A stretch of DNA of 64,000 nucleotides from assembly GCA_951812925.1 (NCBI GenBank), contig OX638368.1, positions 122,039,309-122,103,308 of the forward strand. The letters run 5' to 3'. Both the position numbers and the translations under genes were made by a program. The DNA comes from Calliopum simillimum. Taxonomy: Eukaryota > Arthropoda > Insecta > Diptera > Lauxaniidae. How positions within the stretch are numbered: the first letter of the stretch is position 1; every line of letters begins with the position of its first letter. Shown piece by piece: positions 22,101 to 32,661 of the stretch. The notes under the pieces were generated by a model. The model did not search any database and was not told the origin of the DNA. It saw nothing but the letters and a program-made list of their open reading frames with translations.

Positions 22101-25100
22101 AATGAAGCAAAGCGTTGAGAGCATCTGAAGGCACAGTGTTAACAGCTCCGCTAACTCCTATACCAGCCATTCTTTGAATTTTTGATAAAATTGCCAAAAA
22201 GGTTTGCTTGCTTAAGGCTTTCCACCAGACAAGAATTCCATAGGTCAAAATTGGCCTAATGATGGCCTTATACATCCACAAAACTACTTTTGGCTTAAGA
22301 CCCCATGATTTGTTAAACATTCTTTTGCACGTGTAAAATGCAATGCATGCTTTTCGTGCCCTTTCTTCTATATTCATTTTCCAAGACAATTTTCTATCGA
22401 GGATTACGCCTAGATATTTGGCACTTTCTTTAGGAAGCAAACGAACGTTATTAAGTGTTGGAGGCCGAAAATTTGGTATTTTAAGTTTATTCGTGAACAC
22501 CACAAGATCCGTTTTTTGAGCATTAATGCTCAACCCACACTCTGTGGTCCACAATGTAACCTAACCTAAGCAATACCCTAAATATTGGACCCCAGTGAAT
22601 AACTTTGCATAAAAAAAAGCCTGGAGTGGGACAACATCGAGGTATAACCAAGTTCAAACGATCCGTGAATTATGAAAACTTTTTGAAGCATTCTTGTTAG
22701 GGAGATGCTATTGAACTTATATTTGTAGCATATTTTGAAGATCCTGCTTTATATTTTTAACTCTCACCACGGCTTTTGAAATTTTTTAACAAACTTGTTA
22801 TATTTTCAGCGATAACTACTGGGATATCTATGAGCGTACGCCTCTGATGTCAACATATCTGCTTGCTTTCCTCGTCTCCGAATTCAATGAACGTTTTAAT
22901 GGTGATTTCGGTGTTATCGCACGTCCAGAATACTACGCTCAAACCGAATACAGTTTTACTGTTGGCCAAAAGCTTTTAGTTGCATTAGGCAATTACCTTA
23001 AATTACCATACTACGAGCAAGGCAATGATATTATGGAAATGGCAGCTATACCAGATTTTTCAGCTGGTGCTATGGAAAATTGGGGTCTTTTAACCTATAG
23101 AGAACGTGGACTTTTGTATGAAGAAGGTTCATCAACTCTTAGTAGCAAACAGTCTATTGCAGGTGTTGTTTCACATGAACAGACGCATATGTGGTTTGGT
23201 GATTTAGTTACTTGTGATTGGTGGAGTTACACTTGGTTGAATGAGGGCTTTGCACGTTATTTCCAATATTTTATGACTACACAGGTAAGCAGTTGTTTTC
23301 CCAAGGGATTAAGCTTCATATTGAAAATTGATTGTTCAATTTTTCCATGTAATTGGCATACCCCATTCATTAAACAAAGAATTAAGTATCGACTAAATCA
23401 TTAAAATTTATTATTTATCTACGATGAAACTCAAATTTTATTGACTTCTTCATATTGTTGGTAATTTTTAGTCAATATAACTCACGTGGAATATATTGGT
23501 GCAATAAATTTTGAAACAAGAAATTGTCAATCACTAATACTTTTTTTTACAATAACAATTTCCGCTGCAATAAATTAAAAAAAAATTCTTATCGTAAATG
23601 AATTCGATTTGTACAAAAATTATTAGCGATTAATACAGGGTGGCTGATTCGAACTGTTACCAACTTCAGATAGACTTATCTGACAGATGGAACATGACAG
23701 CTGTCTAAAAATTGGCATGATGTTAGTTCATTCTACTGTCAACAAGTAACCAAAAGCATTTGCGCGTCAATTTATTGAAAATAAAAAATTTTCGAAATGG
23801 AATTCAAACGTAATAGTGTGACTGCTCTTTATTTGGCTGGAAAATCGCAACCAGCAATTGCCAAAATCCTTCTTTAAAATCTAAAACCGTAAAAATTGTA
23901 TAACCTCTCATCTTATCACGAAAATCTTCAACTGTCGGAATCAAAAAGTGCTCTTCTAGAAGCACATCATTCAAACTTTTCGGATCCAAACAAAATCGTA
24001 GAGATCCATTTTTTTTCTCGACTACTACCAAATTGTGAGACCATTCACTTGGCCCATCATATCTAGATATTACACCTCTCTGCTCCATTTTGTCTAAAGC
24101 GTCTTTAGCTCTTAGCCTTATGCCGAAAGGTATGCGTCTAGGAGGTCTGTTTACTGGTTGAGCTGTGCTTTGAACCTTTAAGTGACATTTATCTGGAAAC
24201 TTTCCAAAACCCTCAAAAATCTCCTTATTTGCTTGAATAAAGCTCCTTTTATCATCTGTATTCACACTAACTATGCTTTCGACTCGTTTAATAAGACCTA
24301 ATTTTATACATGAATCAATGCCAAGTAGCGGCTGACACCCTTTTTCCGTTACCACAAAATTTAACTGGTATGATTTACCATTACATATTACCTTGCAGGC
24401 AGCTGACCCTATTACTGATAGCTTATATCCACCATATGCTTCTAGTTTACTAGAGAATGATTCCAAGTTGGGGAGAGGCTTCAGACAATCAAAAATATTT
24501 TTCGGTATAATATTTACTTGAGACCCACTATCCAATTTAAATTTGACTTTATTATTTCCAACATCCAAGTTGACAGTCCAGCAAGTATATTTTATATTTT
24601 CACAAGTATCCACAGAATCTATATATACTTCATCTTCACTGCCGTTACCATCAAAATCACACGTGGTCTCATCTCTTAAAGCAACATCACTTACCAATTT
24701 ACGTTTGTGGCACGCTTTCGCAAAGTGATTTAACCTCCCACATATAGCACATTTTTTCCCAAAAGCTGGACAACGTCCTTTCATATGCGAATAATTGCAA
24801 AAATTGCACGTCTTATTCAAATTGTTAGACGTACTTTCACTACTCTTCCCAAACTGATGTGCAATATCTTTACAAGCTCTAGAATTAGAATTAAAAATTT
24901 TCTTATTAAATTTCCTCGAATCTATTGCGTTACTACTTCCCGGGTTCTTCCTTATTGCGTGGATCGCCGTTGATGCATCTGCCACTTCTCCATGCATGAC
25001 TTTACTCTGCATTTGCGACATCTCAGCTATTCGACATGCCTCTATTGCTTTCTCCAGCGTAACGTCACTCTTCAGCAATTGTGTCTGCGTGTTGCGGTCT

Positions 25101-27946
25101 GCTATTCCAATCACGATTCTATCTCTTAACATGGATTTTTTCTCTGACCCAAAACTGCAGTTGTCAACTAGCGTAGAAATTTCTTTAAGAAAATGATCGA
25201 AAGGTTCACCTTCCTTTTGGTTCCGCATATAAAATCTGTACCGCTCGTGTATAACGTTCGTACGCGGATTGCAATACTCTTCAAATTGCTCCATCACCTT
25301 TGTCATTTTCTTCTGGTCATCCGCTGACAAACCAAACGTATGGAAAAGCTCTATCGCTTCAGTACCAGCGCAACTAAGAAACCTTGCTACCTGTATGGTT
25401 TCATCCTCCTTGTCTGTCTTCGTGGCAGTCAAATAAATCTCAAAATGACTCCTAAACCTCTTCCAATTTTCCTTGAGGTTTCCATCCAAACTTAATTTTT
25501 CCGGCTTCGGAAAATCCATGATCGATTGCCACGTGCAGTTCACTTTTCAGAAAATAATTTCTTCTTTGGTACAGTCTCAAATTTTGTACCGGCTGCGCCA
25601 TGTAGTATTTGAAATAAAAACCATTGCTTTTATATTCTAAGTTAAGTTTATTATAACTGCCGTTCAGTGGCTAATATACAACTGATCATGTCATCAGAAA
25701 TCTGTTATGCATGTGCAGTTTCTAAAGTTACAATATGTATCATATACATAACTGTTACTTGTATCATATAGAAGAGAGAGAGAGTGCACAACAATAAGGG
25801 AATTCATAGTTTCAATACTACAGTATTGGTCATTTTACGAAACCAAGGTTAAAATCAAAACGCTACTATGATTTCAAAATTTATACTATGACTGAGAGCA
25901 AGACTAATACAGTTGCAGTCATGGTCTGTATATAGCTAATATTCAAGACCAAGGCTGTCTTTTGATCTTGGTTAATAATAGTTAACCATATCAGTTGAGT
26001 TAACCACGTCAGTTGGACATTACATAAAATTCAAATTTGATTCAGCTGGAATTTGTATTTTATCTTAATATTGTTTAATTAACCCTAAATTTAATGTTGA
26101 AAAATTTCCCATCAATACGATATTTTAATAACGTTTCAGGTTGAAACCTATTTACATATGGATCAACAATTTATAGTTGATCAAGTTCAAACGGTAATGG
26201 GTATGGACTCTACAAATGCCACTAATCCAATGACCGATGAAAATACCAATTCTCCTAGCGATCTCAGCCGTATGTTCAACAGTATTTCATATAGTAAGGG
26301 TGCGACAATTATACGCATGATCAAGCATATTATGGGAGAAGAGAATTTCCAAAAATCACTACAAGAATATCTGGATAAATAGTAAGCAAAATATTAATGT
26401 TTAAATAAACATCAATGAATATTCAATCTTCTCTTTTACTTAAAAAGCAAATACACCAATACGGTACCAGCCAATCTGTTAGAAGCATGGGAGCAAAACT
26501 GGCCTGCTGCTACTAAAGCTCATGCACCTTTGATCTTCAAGAGTTTCACCGAACAAGTAGGTTATCCAGTCGTAACCCTTAATGTTTCTGATGATGGCAG
26601 GAGTGTGAGCATTAAACAAAACCGTTTTCTCTTAAAACCAAATGATGGTTCCAATGCTTCACTGCTCTATACAATTCCCTTCACTTACACTACAAGCTTG
26701 GAGAAAAACTTTGAAGCAACAACACCCAAACTTTTCTTGGAAGCATCAACAGCAACGACAACTGAAACTTTTGCCAATGCAGTAGACTGGGTTATTGCCA
26801 ATATTCAAGAGACTGGCTATTATCGCGTCAATTATGACACCAAAAATTGGCATCAAATTCATCATGCACTACTCACCGATAAATGGGGTGGTATACATGA
26901 ATTGAATCGTGCACAAATCGTCGATGATCTATTCCAATTGGCACGCGCAAATGTTATCGACTACGATCTTGCGCTAAGCATACTTGAGTACTTGGATACT
27001 GAACTGAATTATCTGCCATGGACTGCCGCCTTCAATGGTTACAACTATTTGACAATTCGTTTGGGTAGCGACACCAAGAACTTTGGCATCCATATACGCA
27101 TGCAACTTGAGAAAGCATACAATCAGCTTGGATTCGAAGAGAAATCTAATGATACAACACTTGATATTTATAATCGTGGAAAGGTCTTATCTTGGTCATG
27201 TAAATTCGGCAACGAACATTGTATTAGTCAGGCTAAATCACATTTTGCTAAGATGAACTCAGAACCAGTACCAGTCAACATCCGCTCAGCTGTATATTGC
27301 ACTGCCATGCGTGAAGGTACCGAAAGTGATTTTGACACTCTCTTCAATAAGTTCAAAACCGAAACAGTTCCCACCGAAAAGACTCTCATTAACGGCTTAC
27401 TCGGTTGTGTTCGTGAGCAAAAGTTAATCGAAAAATTCTTCAATATCATTCTCTCGGATGATATCAAACGTCAAGATAAATCCGCCGCCTTGACCACTTT
27501 GTATACCGAAAATAATGAAAACGTAACACCAGTTTTCGATTTGGTGACAAAGGATTTCGAGAAGCTTGCTGCAGCGTAAGTTATATGAAATTCCCAAAAC
27601 ACCAAAAAACTAATCCATTTAATTCTCTCATTTCTATTACAGCATGGGCAGCTACTCTTCAGTCGCAGGTGTCATTTCCAACATTGCATCACGTTTTACT
27701 GAGCAAAGTCAGCATCAGAAATTGAAAGATTTCAACGCAGCAAATAAATCCAAATTCGTTGGTTCTGAAGCCACTTTGGAAAATGCTGAGAAAACCGTTG
27801 AAGCAAATCTCGCTTGGGCTAGCGAAAGAATGGGTACGTTCAAGACGTATTTGGAACAACGCGCCAAGGACAGTGCCAGCGCCATCAGTTCATTCACTGT
27901 ACTCACACTTGCACTAATGTCGCTGTTCAGCATGCTTTTGCGTTAG
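19149..27946 (+). CDS. Aminopeptidase N (M1 family), APN-2
   Basis: Six exons, 19149-19654, 19735-19893, 22810-23284, 26140-26381, 26448-27575 and 27643-27946, join into 937 codons with consistent phases and GT-AG introns. The product removes N-terminal residues from peptides using one zinc ion and is expected outside the cell on the gut membrane. Residues 1 to about 22 form a signal peptide. GAMEN lies at 308-312, zinc ligands are H344, H348 (HEQTH) and E367, E345 is the base and Y431 (ISYSKGA) stabilises the transition state. An ERAP1-like C-terminal domain follows, then a hydrophobic tail (about 918-937) suited to GPI anchoring. The ATG follows an AG acceptor, so a 5' UTR exon lies upstream. 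Introns 2 and 3 are swollen by LINE, mariner and LTR-element debris. Family assignment is firm; tissue and substrate are inferred. Confidence 0.95.
20226..20334. repeat. Mini inverted repeat in APN-2 intron 2
   Basis: TTCCTTAAAACGTGTAAA is mirrored by TTTACACGTTTTAAGGAA around a TTGTCAAAATCAATACG core, with inner CTCGTAA / TTACGAG. A related palindrome sits at 52390-52520 in APN-4 intron 6. It is a very short MITE of about 110 bases. Confidence 0.6.
20545..20930 (+). mobile_element. 3' end of a LINE (RT-RNase H type), degenerate
   Basis: Frame-shifted translation gives [13 protein letters not shown] and then [13 protein letters not shown] with FYPALC. These parallel [16 protein letters not shown] and [17 protein letters not shown] in the minus-strand element next door. 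It is the C-terminal zinc-binding tail of a non-LTR retrotransposon ORF2, followed by a short 3' UTR and a terminal AACCTAACCT tract. Confidence 0.65.
20931..22557 (-). mobile_element. 5'-truncated LINE, RT C-terminus plus RNase H
   Basis: One frame of about 509 codons (22554 down to 21025) starts inside the reverse transcriptase ([14 protein letters not shown], then [13 protein letters not shown]) and continues through an RNase H domain ([54 protein letters not shown]). It ends in a CRSC...HFLCECP zinc motif. Endonuclease and most RT motifs are missing, as expected for 5' truncation on insertion. RNase H-bearing non-LTR elements belong to the I/LOA-like group. The 3' end lies at the TTAGGTTAGG tract near 20931-20945. 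It sits in APN-2 intron 2, antisense. The frame is intact, so the insertion is fairly young. Confidence 0.85.
23636..23866 (+). mobile_element. Mariner 5' end, truncated
   Basis: After a TA, CAGGGTGGCTGATTC is a mariner-type terminus. At 23797 a frame opens with [20 protein letters not shown], the start of a mariner-family transposase, but it stops after 25 codons where the sequence turns into the neighbouring retrotransposon. The rest of the transposase and the other end are absent. It lies in APN-2 intron 3. Confidence 0.75.
25586..25600 (-). other. Primer-binding site of LTR element
   Basis: Immediately inside the LTR the minus strand reads TGGCGCAGCCGGTAC. It begins TGG, as expected for complementarity to a tRNA 3' CCA, and resembles the serine-tRNA primer sites of several insect gypsy-group elements (recalled, not searched). 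Confidence 0.55.
25601..25822 (-). repeat. Solo-side LTR of the gypsy-like fragment
   Basis: It begins TGTAGTATT and ends AATACTACA, a 9-base terminal inverted repeat around 222 bases, next to the primer site. It contains a short GA run. The partner LTR is not in the window. Confidence 0.7.
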
Positions 27947-28098
27947 GTGGCAACAATGGTTGTCAATTAAATTAGCTAATTTCTACGTATGTAATAACTT
28001 TCTAATGTCAAACTTCGCAATTAAATTGTTTGTGATAGGCATATCTTAAAAACTATAAAAAGTATTGTTAAATAATTAAAAAATGTTATCAATAGAGA

Positions 28099-28104
28099 AA
28101 TAAA
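28099..28104 (+). terminator. Poly(A) signal of APN-2
   Basis: AATAAA about 150 bases after the stop codon. Confidence 0.6.
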
Positions 28105-28735
28105 ATGATAATTATTATCGGAAACGAAGTAAATTAATATGCCATGTATACATTAATGGCATTATTTAACAATAATTGCCAGTCAATTCTTCGCTTAAAT
28201 TAAATCGTTCTACGCAGCCATGTTTTTTTTTTTTTTTTTTGCATAATAAAAATGTTTCCCTATACATTAGTGATTTTATCTTGTATTAAAATATAAGGGT
28301 TATTCACGCGTTAATGCGTTCTTCTCTAGTGGAGGTTTATTGCAAAAGTTTGACATTTGAACAACAATAATATTCGCGAGTTAGTTAGTACAAGCTGACC
28401 AAAAAATTTGGATTTCGAGGGACAGTCTCGCATTTTCTGCTTTTATCCCGCCAGTTTTTTTTCGTTCCGGAAAGTCCCGAAACCACGTAACTATGCCCCG
28501 ATTATCCCGCATTTGCTCATATTAAATAAAAATTACTTTATTGTTTTGTTTTTTATTTTGTTCATATATTATTGCTTTGAGTATTTTAATCGCAATTATT
28601 CGCTTCTACTCAAATTCAGTAGAGTATAAATTGTATTCACTAGAAAAAAAATTTGTTTTGGTTTTTGACACTTTACTGTCATATCTTAATTGAAGAGTAT
28701 TCGAGCGTCAATGCTCTAATTTATGAATTATATGG
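28105..28735. other. 3' flank of APN-2
   Basis: AT-rich, with an 18-base T run near 28227. Short frames only; no gene recognised. Confidence 0.3.
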
Positions 28736-29220
28736 ATTATGTGGATTCTCAAAGGATTTTTCACTCCATGGTGTCATTTTCAAATGTTCATAACTTTAGA
28801 AAGACAATCAATACAAGACCGATTCATAGCATATTTTGAAGACAAAAAAAGAATGTTCTCTGAAATGAACCAAATTTTACATGGTGCATATTTAAATCAA
28901 AGAAAATATTTTGGAGCTGTGAGAGCGCATTTCCAAAAAATTTTAAAATTTAAGACTATCCTAATGCATATTATGTACATTAAAATTGTCGCTACTTACT
29001 TGTATGGGAAAAAGTTTACCCAAGGGGAAAATAAGTGCTTCAAAAACCCTTCTTAAAAGCATCCTTTTCACCAATATGCGCTTCCACACCGTAAGAACTT
29101 TCTCTTTAACATTGCATGTCATAGGATGTAAGCGAGCAAAAGCTTACCGCAGCCTTACCCATAAAGAGTTTTTAAAGCGCTTATTTGTAATGTTGCGGTA
29201 AGCGTTTTTTCAATAAAATT
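28736..29220 (+). repeat. Degenerate dispersed repeat
   Basis: It includes ATGTTCTCTGAAATGAACC and CAAATTTTACATGGTGC. These parallel ATGTTCTCTGAAAAGAACC at about 42770 and CTCTGAAATGGTCC at about 63490. A local hairpin (GCTTACCGCAGCC near 29142 with GTTGCGGTAAGCG near 29193) follows. Non-coding. Confidence 0.45.
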
Positions 29221-29229
29221 AAAAAAAAA

Positions 29230-29345
29230 AAGAAAAAAGAAAAAAACTGGCAACACCAGGATTTGAATCCACGACCGTCCACGTGCTAGATATTTTTACT
29301 TACATTTACCAACTCTTTAGACCGCTACACCAATGCCCGATGATA
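29230..29345 (-). repeat. tRNA-like SINE head (minus strand)
   Basis: The minus strand carries an A-box-like TGGTGTAGCGGTCTAAAGAG and a B-box-like GTGGATTCAAATCC, and runs into a T-rich tract. The ends GGCATTG and TGTTGCC can partly pair like an acceptor stem, but the cloverleaf is poor and the D-to-T spacing is long. It fits a tRNA-derived SINE or pseudogene, not a working tRNA. Confidence 0.45.
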
Positions 29346-29405
29346 TGAATAGGTATAGGTATATTAAGCAAATGTTGCCCAAACAGAATTTGACATACGA
29401 ATGCT

Positions 29406-29825
29406 CCTGCAGCCTTACATAGAATCATTGTGCAATCAGTTTCAATTCAAGTAAGCAAAAGTAAATTTTAAAGAGAAAGGAAAATAGAAAAGTGAAATAA
29501 AAAAGGTTGAATAAAAAATATTTTAATAACAAAAAAATCAAATATAAAGCAAAAACAAATAAAAAAAGGAAAAAAAAATCACTTGGGCTGGGTTCGAACT
29601 CACGTTGTTCTTACTGCAGCCTTATATGGAATCATTGTGTAATCAATTTCAATTCAATTGAACAAAACTATATAAATAAGAGAAAGGAAAATAGAAAAGT
29701 GAAATAAAAGATGTTGAATAAAAAATATTTTAATAAAAAAAAAAAAAATAAAGCAGAAAACAGTAAAAAAAAAAAATCACCCAGGCTTGGTTCGAACTCA
29801 CGTTGTTCTTACTGCAGCAAACCGT
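29406..29825. repeat. Tandem SINE-derived units of about 200 bases
   Basis: CTGCAGCCTTACATAGAATC at about 29407 recurs as CTGCAGCCTTATATGGAATC at about 29612 and starts again at about 29812. Each unit continues through AGAGAAAGGAAAATAGAAAAG, here cited as AGAGAAAGG plus ATAGAAAAGTG, an A-rich stretch and GGTTCGAACTCACGTTG, whose complement is a B-box GAGTTCGAACC. Two full units lie head to tail. A related block is at about 63170. Confidence 0.65.
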
Positions 29826-30120
29826 ATATTCATAATTTTTCTTCTCTTTAAGCCATAAAATTAGTTGAAACAGGTCGAACAGAAAAATAGCTAACTCATC
29901 GTATTCTATGCAATTTTACCTGTCCAGAATGGGTCTTATCTTATTGCTGGTTGTATTGCTAATAAAAACATTTCATTTATGTTCACTAGCAACATAGGTA
30001 ATTCTATGTAATTCTAGTTTTATAATAAATTATACAAAAATAAAAGTTTTAAATTTTGGCGGTCACATTTCCATCATGTTTGGCCCAATAAACAACATAT
30101 GGAAATTCAATTGCAGACAA

Positions 30121-31334
30121 ATTATTAACACTGTCCTCGAATCGGAGCAACTTTTTTTCTAACATTGATGGGACCCATGTAGTAAACATAATTTGGGTAT
30201 GCTGATTTCAATGATCATAGTCATTTTTATGGTTTGGCTCTTGTTTTTGAAAAATTCAAGTTTGAAAATTTGACTAAAAAAAAAAAAATTGTTATAAAAA
30301 ACATTTCCATTTCAACAATTTTTTCAACAGAAACCTATTCAGTTTGGCTGAGTTTTTTTCTTTTTAACTTATTGAGCGTTCACGACTACCAAAGTGCAGC
30401 AAAATGTTAAAAAAATCTTCTTTATTGCCAAAATTTAGAGTTTTCAACACTCAAAAAACAGTTTTTTTAGAAATTTATTCTATTTTTGGTACTCTTTCTC
30501 AACGACAAAAGCAATCATTTATTCGTATGTCAGTGAATAATTTTATCGGTTGGTCATATTAAAGTTAAAAATCTAAAAAAATTAATAACTGTGCCAAATC
30601 AAACAAAGTAATATTTGAGGAAAATTTACTGTTCCGTCAAGCAAGTGTGGTGGGAAACCACGGAAGTGTATCATTTATACTTTGGTGAACATATACATAC
30701 GAGTAGTTCGTTATGTAGAATGAGCCCGTCTATTATATGTACAGGAAGCTTGGTACATGATCCAGAAAAATGTTATGCGTGCTTGAATTCTAGAAATAGC
30801 TAACAAAATTTATTCAGTTGCAGTTGCCGCATTCAGGAAATATTCCCATTCCAATTTCAATGAGTGAATATTTGGAGAACATTGAAAAACCATCTGGAGA
30901 ATTGTTTCAACTATCAAATGTAACTCCACAATGTAACCACATCGAAATTACGCAAAATCGATTAGATATGCCAGTTGATTGCATGTGAAGAAGAAGCATC
31001 AGAAGTAGAATAAATTTTATAAAACAAATATTTCCATGTAAAACATACAAAATGCTGTACTTTTTGTAGGCGTGAACACTTAATTAGTTACAGAAGTGAA
31101 AAATTTGATCAAACTGAATAGGTATCTGTTAATAGGCAATGGTTGAAATGGAAAAAAATGCCTGTTTTTTTATAAAATTTTTTTTTTTTTAGTGAAATTT
31201 TCAAACTTGAATTTCTCGAAAACAAGAGCCAAACCATAAAATGACTATGACCATTGAAATCAGCGAGCCCAAATTATGTTAACTACATGGGTGTCATCAA
31301 TGTTAGAATCTCCAACTAGCACAGTGTAATTAAC
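30121..31334. mobile_element. DNA element with roughly 250-base inverted arms
   Basis: Left end ATTATTAACACTGTCC and right end ACAGTGTAATTAAC are complementary. Pairing continues (TCTAACATTGATGGGACCC versus the complement of GGGTGTCATCAATGTTAGA, then ATGGTTTGGCTCTTGTTTT versus AAAACAAGAGCCAAACCAT, then GAAACCTATTCAGTTT versus AAACTGAATAGGTA). The 600-base interior holds coding-like sequence, listed separately. It abuts the APN-3/4 duplication boundary. Confidence 0.7.
30615..30968 (+). CDS. Coding-like relic inside inverted-repeat element
   Basis: Between the arms, a first frame (30615-30803) contains CTGSLVHDPEKCYACLNSR. After a stop, a second frame (from about 30820) contains SGNIPIPISMSEYLENIEK and ends at a TGA near 30988. 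An AG before the second block could be a splice acceptor. The composition is protein-like, with Cys pairs and no low complexity, but no family is recognised. It may be a decayed transposase C-terminus or a captured host fragment. Confidence 0.2.
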
Positions 31335-31420
31335 AAAAAATTGTTAATTGTTATTGAATATCTTTTAGAAATAAAACACATTTGCTTAAGAGAAACATAC
31401 TTTTTTCTCAATGTACATAT

Positions 31421-32365
31421 CAGTGCTGTCGTTTTGAAAAGTTTGAGCTAAGTGAAATTTTGTAAAAAGTGAAGTGTTGCGAAGTAAAATTCTGAAAAAG
31501 TGAAGTATTAGCGAAGTGAACACAAAAATCACAATTTTATTTATTCAATTCATTCATATGAAAAAAATAAATAAAAAATTCTTAGGTCAAAAATTTACCG
31601 AAATATGGCCGGCCACTCGAACATGGAAATTTTGTTTATGCGGTCGAAAAAACGGTTTTTACTCAAAACAAGGGATCTTACGAAAAAAGTGTATGAAGCA
31701 AAAAATGCTTAGAATAATCCAAGAAATACGTGTGAATTTTTTTCAGAATTTTTTGGAACTTTTTTAATTTTTTTTTTTTTTTTTGACCAATTTTTTAAAA
31801 ATTATAAAATGAACCCAAAAATTAAATGTATTCTTTGAATGATTCTAAGTATTTTAGGACACCATTTTTTGAGTAAAAAAAATTTTTTCCGACCACTTAA
31901 AAAAATATAAATGCTCGAATAGGCATATATCGGCCAATTTTTCACCTAAAAATTTTTTAATGAAGCGTTTTAAAGGAAATTTTATGTTATATCTTTACCC
32001 ATCTCTGACCCTAAAACAGTTATAGACAAAAGAGTAAAAAACACAAGAATTCGAAATTTTTGCTTTCTTTTTTTGGTCTATAAACCATGACAAATGTAAT
32101 TCTCTACAAAAAGTTTCCTGTGAAGTTTATCGAAATTTTGCTTTGTTCGCTTGATATATTGAAAAAACAAATTACTTTTCAGTCAGGGCAGGCTTTGGGC
32201 ATACAAAAAAGTATGTTTCTGAACTCTCATAAAAAGAATTGACAAATTTTAAGGCAAATTTTGTGTTCAACAAAAAGGAAGTGATTTTATGAAAGGGGAA
32301 GTGCCGAAGTGTTTTTAATAAAAAAGGAGCAAAACACTTCAATTGAAGTGCAAACGACAGCACTG
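31421..32365. mobile_element. hAT-like non-autonomous element, copy-1 specific
   Basis: Termini CAGTGCTGTCGTTTTG and CAAACGACAGCACTG are inverted repeats of hAT type, and AAGTGAAGTG-like subterminal repeats lie inside both ends. The duplicated copy near 44810 reads straight through the site (GTACATATTTCCG), so this is an insertion. The expected 8-base duplication (GTACATAT) is intact on the left and apparently eroded on the right. The interior (31580-32160) shares sequence with 62130-62560. No transposase. Confidence 0.75.
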
Positions 32366-32661
32366 GTATTTCCGTTTTATTCACGGTACTTTACACAATA
32401 ATATAGCTAATCAGCAATTCAAAATTGTAATATTCTACCAAACCATATCTATTCTCCGAAAATGATATTAAGTTTCAATGGGCAAGTTTAGCAATCTTAT
32501 CATAATCGCAGCTTATTGACACAATGAACAACTCATACCAATTGAAGATACGATCTGGCGAAGCAAGAAAGCTACTTATTTACTCCAATCTTTATTGACG
32601 ATCAATTAGAAGTAAATAGTCATTCCTGAAGCTTGGACGTGAAACGCTTGTGCGCATTCTA

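Larger units (their letters stand above)
23860..25822 (-). mobile_element. Ty3/gypsy-like LTR retrotransposon fragment (gag-pol 5' half)
   Basis: On the minus strand from the LTR: a tRNA-type primer site, then one long frame (best ATG at 25519) with a Gag region, zinc knuckles ([13 protein letters not shown] and [14 protein letters not shown]), an aspartic protease ([11 protein letters not shown]) and the start of the reverse transcriptase ([28 protein letters not shown]). It then ends abruptly at the mariner junction. The remaining RT, RNase H, integrase and 3' LTR are missing, so it is dead. The junction shares a few bases (CAATTGCC) with both partners. Gag and pol appear fused in one frame. 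Confidence 0.85.

Noticed and set aside
23804..23860. C-terminal residues of the long minus-strand gag-pol frame
   Set aside because: The frame runs on into antisense mariner DNA; these residues are not part of the retrotransposon protein.
24543..25196. Plus-strand frames opposite gag-pol
   Set aside because: Shadows of the minus-strand retrotransposon frame.
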